Positions 34,712 through 43,029 of a DNA stretch of 64,000 bases are shown piece after piece. Position numbers and translations under genes: made by a program. The stretch's first letter is position 1, and the number at the start of each line of letters is the position of its first letter. The notes beneath the pieces are model-generated. The model was not told where the DNA came from and searched no databases. It saw nothing but the letters and a program-made list of their open reading frames with translations. Origin of the DNA: Strigamia acuminata (Eukaryota; Arthropoda; Chilopoda; Geophilomorpha; Linotaeniidae); NCBI GenBank assembly GCA_949358305.1, contig OX442320.1:10866259-10930258 (forward strand), given 5' to 3'.

Positions 34712-37700
34712 GGTGACTAACTACGATCAGGAGTTGATTTATTTAATATTAAGTATATACAACTCCTTGCCTAAAAAATGGCATATCCTTATTTTTGAAA
34801 CTTTTAATATTTGAAATTTCTCAGAAACTATTTCTCACAAGTAAAAATGGTTTTAGGAGGATTTAAAGAATTGTTAGAGCTATCATTTCGTTAAAAGTTT
34901 TTTGAAAAAAAATGAATAGTTAAAGAGAAAAAAATTAAAAACTCCAAAAAGTGACAATTTACAATATTTCTCATAACTTGTAAACAGAATGAGATAAAAT
35001 TAAAAACTAAACAGATTTGAGACCGTCTATATCCCAGGAAACTTTTCTAAATTGGATGTATGGGTCTCCAAGGCCCTCAAAAAAAGGCTTAATGGAGCTA
35101 TGTAAAGGGGTCGACAACCACTATTTTTCAAAAAAATCGTGGCGAGCACAACTGTGGACAAAAATTATTTACACAGGCTTAATTTGTGCTACAATGGGCC
35201 TGGAAACAAAATTTGTCAGAAGCCAAAAAAAGTTTAATCTCCGATCCTGTCCACACTAATGGCTCGCCCAATTTGTTAAATAGAATCATATATTTGCGAG
35301 TGAATATTGTTAAGGATGGCGCATGTACAGTCGTGGACAAAAAAAACTTCCCTTCAGTTTAGCTGTTTTAAGTTTATCCATCATTATTTGCCCGGTCTAT
35401 CTTTTAATACTGTTGTTAGGGCAAGACGAGCGACCGGGTCAAGATTGATGTCTTTGAATCTCGATGGATTTTTATGCTATTTAAGGAAGATAAGTCACTT
35501 AACCGTGCAGAATTGAAAGCTCAGCGAGCAATTTTCTCTTCTACAAGTATTTAAAGTGTTTGCCGAGATGGTTTGCAAATTGTCCAGGGAAGTAATTTTA
35601 TGGAAATTCGATGCAATAAATAGTGAATGTGCACATTTCCTGATATGTTGCTCTTTAATGGAGATATAAAAGTTTATTATGATTACTATAATTACATCGG
35701 TGATGTGCTATCATTTCAGACGCCGAAGGAAGTTGTTCTGATCGATTATGTGAGCACTTTTGCATTTCAGCTTTAGGAAATGGCAATTCTTTTTTATGTC
35801 AATGTGCACCAGGATTTAAAGTTGGATCAGATCATCGATCCTGCGAAGGTGTGACCTCTCCTCTCTCTTCTCTAAACCATTGTTGTTTAAAACATTTATA
35901 TTTCTCCTTTAGATATTGATGAATGCAAATTGTTCCATGTTAATCGTTGTCCTCAGTTATGTGAGAATAACGTTGGATCGTTTAACTGTCGTTGCAAAAA
36001 GGGATTTGTGTGGTCTCAATATCGCTGTTTGGCCACAGGTGAAGAGTAAAGAGTTTCTTTTATTGGGAAAATTTAATTGTAGGTTCACACATGTGTCACA
36101 TTAGACGCGTTGCAATAAAGCGGACTTCCTGTCTGCCATTCGAGGCCCGCACGTTATTGGCAAAAATAAAATTTGTCCCGCTCGCAATTTGAGGTCCGCG
36201 GGCTATTAGAGGCCCGCGTAGTAATCGATAATATACGGTACTCTAAACCAGGGGTTCCCAAACTTTTTAGCATCGCGACCCATTTTTAAGCAAGGCGATC
36301 TTCTGCGCCCCACTTCATCTACCGATGCATTAAAATTTTCAAGGGGGACGTCATGTCTACAAGTTAGTTAGATTGTTACAATTGTGCCGTTGCGCCCCAC
36401 CAAAAATCAGCTCGCGCGCCTCAGTTTGGGAAACGCTGCACTAAACCGATACAACGTTGACCTAACTCCAGCCGTATCACTGGTATAGTGGCACAAAAAG
36501 TATCCCCGTAACACCAGAATTGTAATCGAACTCCAGACATTGAGATCGATTACCAACACTTGTTTGGCAATGTGTTTTAGGGCCTCCCCCATCAGCTGTT
36601 TATGCTGTGGGTTCTCGGTTAGTGAAGTTAAGAAGAGACCACACATTACATTACTTTATTCAAAGCGAAACATCCATCCGAGCGGTAGATATCGATCCTA
36701 TTGAAAGTAAATCCCGGAGACACATCCACTTGACTTTTACTAACATTGTGGTATTATTTTAGGAGAAGTGTACTGGGTAGATGCAGATAATTTACTCAAA
36801 AGGTCATTGGTTCCTGAGTTGAGCCTTTCTGCCCCGGATTGGGGCCAGGAACAAGTGCTGACGGAGTCAGAAATGAGAACTGCTAGCATTGCTGTAGATT
36901 GGGTTGCCAGGTATTGATTGCAGTGAAGATCAGTTCATTCTTTGTCTTGAAACTAAACTTTTTATGCTAGAAATCTCTATTGGACCAAAGTTGCAAACAA
37001 GTGGTCGAGCAAACATCATGGTCATATTGCCGTTACAACTTTAGACGGAAGATACAGAAAAATACTCATAAGTGATAATGTCCAACAGCCTTTTGGGATA
37101 GCTGTGGCCCCAGAAGTTGGGTAAGAATAGAAAAAAGGCTTAAAGTCATTAGCTTCTGTTTATTGAGGAGAAATGATGATAAAGGAAATTAGTGTGGAGC
37201 GACATCGGTTGTTTTCCGCGGTTGGAAGTGGCTTGGATGGATGGAACTCACCGTTTAGTTCTCATTCACACCGGTGTTGCTCGTCCAACCGGAGTCACCA
37301 TTGATCATCACATGAAGCAAAGGGTTTTCTGGTGCGACAGCATACTCAATACACTCGAGTCTGTGAATTTGGATGGAAGCGATAGAGCTTTAATTGCAAG
37401 TTCAGGTTGGTCATTTGTAGAGAAAATGAGTAAGCCCCCTACATACGAATGAGTTTCTTTCGAAGGGCTGGACTGGGTACAAATTTAGTACCGGGAAATC
37501 TGGATGGGTCGGGCCACAGGGACAGGCTACGGTGGGCCCTCCACGGGCCACCGGACATCGGAAAAATCCCAGTAGCCCGCCGGGCCAGTCCAGCACTGTT
37601 TGTAAGTCCAGTGGAAAGATTATTGATCTTAATTAAAGAAGATATTTTTATTCTTACTTTGGCAAGTACAACAGCTGGCATACGGGGCTAGCAATGAGTG

Positions 37701-39759
37701 ATGCTACGTTCCCATCTTTGAAAGTTCGTAACTCGAATGTTCTTATGTAGGGGAGTTACTGTAAAAGCAGGAGTAAATAAATATCAAGTGTGCAGAACGG
37801 ACTGTGCAATTTGAATTTAGCATCAAGATATTGGACGTGTACGTTAGTTCTATCGACTACAGTCGAAGAATTGCGATTAAAGAATTTCTCGTTATAATGA
37901 ATACTGTAGTGAAAAATGACTGGTTTGATTGGCTGGCCATAGAACACCATGTTAAAAGATTTTGATATAACATAACCAACTGTCGTTATAACGAACCAAT
38001 TTTTTGGGTTCCTTGCGATTTGTTGTAACGAGGCTCGACTGTAATCACTTTTAGTGCACAGTATAACTCCTTGCCAAAAAAATGGAATATCCCTATTTTT
38101 GAAACACTTAATATTTGAAATTTCTCAGAAACTATTTCTCACAAGTAAAAATGGTTTTAGGAGGATTTAAAGGATTGTTAGAGCTATCATTTCGTTAAAA
38201 GTTTTTTGGAAAAAAATGAATAGTTAAAGAGAAAAAAATTAAAAACTCCAAAAAGTGAAAATTTACAATATTTCTCATAACTTGTAAACAGAATGTGATA
38301 AAACAGCACAACTGTTGACGAATCGAAACGAAACTTTAGCATTGAAGCATTATTGTGTCGTACTATAAAATGTTATAGTTATGACTTGATTCGTCAACAG
38401 TTGTGCTCGCCACGATTTTTTGAAAAAATAGTGGTTGTTTACTCCTTTACATTGCTCCATTACGCCTTTTTTTGAGGGCCTTGGAGACCCATACATCCAA
38501 TTTAGAAAGGTTTCCTGGGATATAGACGGTCTCAAATCTGTTTAGTTTTTAATTTTATCTCATTCTGTTTACAAGTTATGAGAAATATTGTAAATTTTCA
38601 CTTTTTGGAGTTTTTAATTTTTTTCTCTTTAACTATTCATTTTTTTCCAAAAAACTTTTAACGAAATGATAGCTCTAACAATCCTTTAAATCCTCCTAAA
38701 ACCATTTTTACTTGTGAGAAATAGTTTCTGAGAAATTTTAAATATTAAGTGTTTCAAAAATAGGGATATTCCATTTTTTTGGCAAGGAGTTGTAGATGAG
38801 GTCAGTTAGTAGTTCCTGATATACTCACTAGATGGCGCTATCTGTCTACTGTGCTCAAGTGACTGTTGTCAGAACTAGTCAGTTTGCATTAACAATGATT
38901 GGAAGTAAAACACTAAAGATTGATAGAGAAAGGTTGTGATTACATCTGGTATCTATTTACTCGTGAAAACAATTATTTATTTATTTATTTATTCATTTAT
39001 TCATTTATTTATTCATTTATTCATTTATTTACTCGTATTTATTTGGTGTGGTGCGTTGCCAGCGACTAAGGCTGCCAGCGTGAATATTTTAAGCCTCTGA
39101 TGTATTTTTTTTGTCTTTTGCCAGCTTATAGGCTTGTGAGCGTCCTGATTAAATAAATAATTAAGTTAATATTCATTTATTTATTTATTTATTTATTTAT
39201 TTATTTTAAATTCTTTGATTTAAAAGATGAATTGGAGCATCCCGTCCGATTAGACATTTTCGGCTTGACCTTATTTTGGAGTACGAACAACACGAATAAG
39301 TTAATCCGATTGGACAAATTCGGTCGCGGATCGAAAGTAATCGTCACAAAACACGAACGGAGTATTTTGGATTTCAGAGTTTATCATCCGCAGAAACAGA
39401 ACCTCGAAGGTAAGTTCAGTAATTTGGCACCGCGTGGCAGCACTGAATTGGTGTTGTCTTTCTCTCTAGTTGAAAATCCTTGTGCTAGGAAAATATGTTC
39501 GCATTTGTGTCTCTTAAATCCGGTCGGGGCCTCCTGCGCATGCCCCGAAGGATCCAATTTACATCGCTACACGAAAAAGATATGCGACGCTGGTAATAAA
39601 TAATTTTTTTTTTTTAAAAAATGGCGTTTGCTGGAATTGATAATCGAAACTTTATTTGCAGCTGTTGAACCAGCAGCACACGCCCTCCCACGTTGTAATT
39701 GTAAAACTAATGAGATATGTAAATTAGATATTGTTTCATTAACTTTCTATTGTGATTGA
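33868..39759 (+). CDS. Secreted megalin-tail-like LDL receptor family protein A
   Basis: Eleven exons (33868-33955, 34195-34440, 35720-35848, 35913-36038, 36581-36706, 36763-36910, 36971-37120, 37185-37405, 39227-39409, 39470-39592, 39662-39759) give 545 residues. Order: signal peptide (core LVVLTLFLSVTL), a degenerate LA repeat, a complete LA repeat (ending DDCGDWSDELGC), EGF, calcium-binding EGF (DIDEC), a six-blade YWTD propeller (VYWVD, SIAVDWVARNLYW, TLDGRYRK, AWMDGTHR), an EGF (CARKICSHLCLLNPVG), and a truncated final EGF. This is the last extracellular module of LRP2: DCGDWSDELGC, AVDWVGR and LDGRYRK are near-identical there. No transmembrane segment or NPxY follows, so it should be secreted. 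Exon 5 is easily missed; without it a propeller strand is lost. Introns are full of small transposons. Ligand unknown. Confidence 0.82.
34461..34480. repeat. Interstitial (GTTAG)4, arthropod-type telomere word
   Basis: Four exact copies of GTTAG, the same as TTAGG read in another register, just after the exon 2 donor of gene A. Such short runs are common in arthropods that use TTAGG telomeres; this is weak evidence for the host group. Confidence 0.6.
34758..35165 (+). mobile_element. Dispersed 400-bp repeat, solo copy
   Basis: Starts AACTCCTTGCCTAAAAAATG and ends near GCGAGCACAACTGTGGAC. The same sequence occurs inverted at 38390-38791 and, truncated, forward at 38065-38302. No coding capacity was found. 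The ACAACTGTGGACAAAA end recalls Tc1/mariner termini (similar words at 3582 and 35327), but target duplications were not identified. Confidence 0.65.
36249..36438. mobile_element. hAT-type MITE with 8-bp target duplication
   Basis: 190 bp, beginning CAGGGGTTCCCAAACTTTTT and ending with the inverted AGTTTGGGAAACGCTG. It is flanked by CTCTAAAC (36241-36248) and CACTAAAC (36439-36446), an 8-bp duplication with one mismatch. Ends and duplication length fit non-autonomous hAT elements. It sits in the intron before exon 5 of gene A. Confidence 0.8.
37465..37595. mobile_element. Short GC-rich element with GCTGGACTGG inverted ends
   Basis: About 130 bp bounded by GGGCTGGACTGGG and the inverted CCGGGCCAGTCCAGC. 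Much more GC-rich than the surrounding intron of gene A. Family unknown. Confidence 0.5.
37860..38041. mobile_element. pogo/Tigger-like MITE, copy 1
   Basis: 182 bp from CAGTCGAAGAATTGCG to ACGAGGCTCGACTG with TA on both sides (37858-37859 and 38042-38043). Shares GCCATAGAACACCATG and the TTCCTTGCGATTTGTTGTAA end with the copy at 56984-57170. Ends resemble pogo-family CAGTCGAACCTCG termini. Confidence 0.75.
38065..38791. repeat. Long near-perfect inverted repeat in gene A intron 8
   Basis: Arms 38065-38302 and about 38553-38791 are reverse complements over about 238 bp with only a few mismatches. Both belong to the dispersed 400-bp family also found at 34758. Inside the loop is a second exact 20-bp inverted repeat, AGCACAACTGTTGACGAATC (38305-38324) and its complement (38388-38407). 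Transcribed in the host intron, this would fold into a long double-stranded hairpin. Confidence 0.85.
38970..39215. repeat. (TTTA)n and TTCATTTA microsatellites
   Basis: Two tracts of TTTA tetranucleotides, the first mixed with TTCATTTA, directly before exon 9 of gene A (39227). Confidence 0.9.
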
Positions 39760-40083
39760 AAATATTCATCCAGGTGGAGATAATGAGTGAAAATGAGTGA
39801 AAATGATTAAAACAAAGCAGATAAGTGCCATTAGTTCGCTTATATACATACACTAACAGGCCTATCAATCAAGCACTTCATATTGTTACGTGTAATAGCC
39901 ACATCGTTAAAGGTCAAGTGCTCCGAGTAGGATTTTTACATTTCCTGAAAGCCCGTAACAAAAAACCAATAATCATCGGATTGGATATTAGGCACGTTCA
40001 ATTCCAAATTACCAAAATAGAATGGGTTTTCAAAATGGCCACCAGAAAAACGTGTTGAAATTGGGTCGAAATCCAAAGAATCC
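39760..40083. other. Downstream flank of gene A, nothing recognised
   Basis: The inferred 3' UTR of gene A. No canonical AATAAA is obvious close to the stop. The 8 bp AAGAATCC at its right edge is the left target duplication of the next element. Confidence 0.4.
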
Positions 40084-40681
40084 CGAGGGGGTAGCCAATC
40101 GCAAAAATCGCGTACGAGATTTTGAAATCCTTGAAGATTTTGTGAGATTTCAAGGATTTTTAAATCCAAAATCTTTGTCTGTGCGAGATTTCCAGCTCGA
40201 TTTGCTAGAATTTACACCAAATTGCAAGACAATTTATAAGATTTCCAGGATTTCCAGGATTTCACGAGATTTGAAAGATTTCGAAAATTTCAGGGATTTG
40301 CTAAGGATTTCAAGGATTACTAAGGATTTCTAGGATTTCTAAGGATTTCAGGATTTTACAAGGATTTCTCAGGATTTCATGTGGGTGTTTTAAAATATTT
40401 TGCTAGAATTTACGACAATTTGCAAGAAAATTTATAAGATTTCCAGGATTTCTAGGATTTCCAGGATTTCATGAAATTTCAAAGATTTCCAGGATTTCAT
40501 AAAATTTCAAAGATTTCCAGGATTTCATGAAATTTCAAAGATTTCCAGGATTTCATGAAATTTCAAAGATTTCCAGGATTTCATGAAATTTCAAAGATTT
40601 CCAGGATTTCATGAGATTTCAAGGATTTAGAAATCCAAAATCTTTGCCTGTACGAGATTTCCAGCATTGGCTACCCCCTCG
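40084..40681. mobile_element. 598-bp non-autonomous DNA transposon, perfect ends
   Basis: Exact 16-bp terminal inverted repeats CGAGGGGGTAGCCAAT, flanked by a perfect 8-bp target duplication AAGAATCC (40076-40083 and 40682-40689). The interior is a minisatellite of CCAGGATTTCATGAAATTTC plus AAAGATTT (about 28 bp) framed by inverted ACGAGATTT blocks. No coding capacity. An 8-bp duplication is typical of hAT or P-like elements. It lies between secreted genes A and B. Confidence 0.92.
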
Positions 40682-41660
40682 AAGAATCCTCCCCACACGT
40701 AGATTATGAGAATCGGTTTTTCGAGAATCCGATTCTCAAAAATATGACGCGTTGTGCATCTGTCGTGTATTTGCACCACAAGGAATTGTGCAGGTTTGAG
40801 CAGCTAGAGATTTACATTGTATCGTTGTCAAATACAATGATGCGGGTGCAAGATACCGAGGCATCATGCAGCCTCCATATTTTCCCCTATCAACGATTGG
40901 CCAGGTAATGAACAATAAAGGATTTCCACTTCCGTTAGTGAAGTGGGAGAGAAACCATGCTATAGGTCAAATCCTGATCTGTTGTTTATTATCTCGGACT
41001 AAAGATACTAAAGCATCATTTCCGCCAGGGAAAATTGAGATAATCGAGAGAATCGGTTTATCGATTTGAAATTGAACCTGCCTATTTTCTTATGCATCGT
41101 GTACGAGTACTATAGACAAATTAAGCGACACAGGGGGCCTTAAAATTCCACAATTCCTTCTGTAGGATGTAGGAGCATCAGCAGGTTTAAACGTCGCACT
41201 AGAAATTGCATTTATTGGAATTGGAAATTGATTTATTGAAAATTACTGGGGACCAACAGGTGGTGAATAAAATATTTCCATTATTGAAATGTGTTGCATA
41301 TTTTGTAAAATTATATACTGTGGAAAGCCAAAGGAAAGTGTTGCATAAAACGTTACGTTTGTAACGTTTTATTTGACCAAAAACGTAACTTAATGGTAAT
41401 TCATTACTACTCTAGCAGTAACGAACCGTTATTGTAGATCCCGCTAAGAATGGCTGTAGATCACGATTCCGTAACTAGGATTTGCATATCTGCAATGTAT
41501 ACTCTAGAAATGGCAATTTTTTTTTACCTAAAAACATTATTTTTTGTCATTTTTGGAAGACATGGCAGTTATGCAAATTTTAATTGAAGAATCGTGATCT
41601 AATGAACTTAAAACTTTACATCTGTCATAGTTCCCGAGATAATTCAAGTTGACTTCCGCC
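40682..41660. other. Spacer between elements, no gene seen
   Basis: About 1 kb of mixed-complexity DNA. Short frames only, none recognisable. Confidence 0.4.
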
Positions 41661-42118
41661 ATTGGAACCTCATCCCATTTATGGATTTCTGGGATTTCAT
41701 GAGATTTTATGGATTTTTGGAATTTTATGAGATTTTATGGATTTCATGAGATTTTATGGATTTTTGGAATTTTATGAGATTTTATGGATTTCATGAGATT
41801 TTATGGATTTCATGAGATTTTATGGATTTTTGGAATTTTATGAGATTTTATGGATTTCATGAGATTGATTTTATGGATTTCTGAGATTTTATGAGATTTT
41901 ATGGATTTCTGGGATATCATGAGATTTTGTGGATTTCTGGGATTTCATGAGATTTTATGGATTTCATGAGATTTTATGGATTTCATGAGATTTTATGGAT
42001 TTTATGAGATTTTATGGATTTCATGAGATTTTATGGATTTCTGGGATTTCATGAGATTTCATGGATTTCAAAATCCAAAATCTTGGCCCATACGAGATTT
42101 CCATTAGCTACCTGCTAG
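41660..42118. mobile_element. Decayed relative of the 40084 transposon
   Basis: A minisatellite of GAGATTTTATGGATTTCAT units, then AAATCCAAAATCTTGGCCCA and TACGAGATTTCCATTAGCTA. The right end aligns with the right end of the intact 40084-40681 element (TACGAGATTTCCAGCATTGG), but the terminal CTACCCCCTCG has decayed. The left end was not found. Confidence 0.6.
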
Positions 42119-42689
42119 GGCTTTCACCACTCAAAGCACAAAAAAGGTCATGCCCAAAACTTTAAGGCCCTTAGCCTCCATTAGAGGACTGCTTTAGTGC
42201 AGACTTCAATTATGTAAAATGCGCCCCGATAGGTGTCGCCTTCTCTTCGACGGGCAACTTCATTTACGAGTCCAAGAAATGTTTCAAACCACTGTAGCAA
42301 TTTTTTAAAAAATAATTCTCTCGAAAAAAATAATGGGACAAAAAGCTAGAAATTTCCTTGCATTATTCCAAGAAGCGAAAAATTGCGCATGCGCATCACG
42401 AAAAGTAAAAACGCACCTGGACTTCCCACAGCAACGGCGGAAAACAAAATAAAACTACAAATGGCGCCATTACGAAAGTGCCATGTGGGTGATCAAGGTG
42501 AAGGTGAAAGGGCAGGTCGCGGCCAAGGAAAGGGAGAGGGCCAACGACCCGATGAGGAAGAACCTTGACGGGAAACCGAGTGGGAATGACCGACAAGAAT
42601 ACGGAAGACAACGGTCGCCTAGCAACACCGAGAAAAAATTAAAAATTAAAAATTGATCGATTATTTAAATTTTCCCGCCAAATTAATTC

Positions 42690-42765
42690 AAAAAAATAAA
42701 ATTCTCGGTATTAGAACAGATAATGGACTTGAATTTTGTTCGCGGGAATTCCGCAGAATTCAGCG
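42690..42765 (+). mobile_element. Ty1/copia-like integrase scrap
   Basis: The frame reads KILGIRTDNGLEFCSREF, matching the integrase core around the second catalytic aspartate (RTDNGxEF) of copia elements. Nothing else of the element is recognised and the frame is broken right after. A degraded fragment, about 265 bp upstream of gene B's start. Confidence 0.45.
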
Positions 42766-43029
42766 GAATCCCTCGGCGTTTCGCCGGAGCGCAGACGTCG
42801 ATCTTTCTGAAGAGATTTCACGCAGCCCTGGTTCTTTTTTTCTGCTTAAAGAGTTGAAAAAACTCTCCTTGACCCTCCCAGTTTTTTTTTCCCAAGGTAA
42901 ACAACTACTTAATAGTATCACATGACCTTAGATTGTTCGTTAGGCCTAGCCCTCGGCTCATGTTGGCCTGACCCAGAGTTGCGCGAGACACAAACCAACA
43001 AGTTTGCCGGCCAAAAACACACCCGAGAA

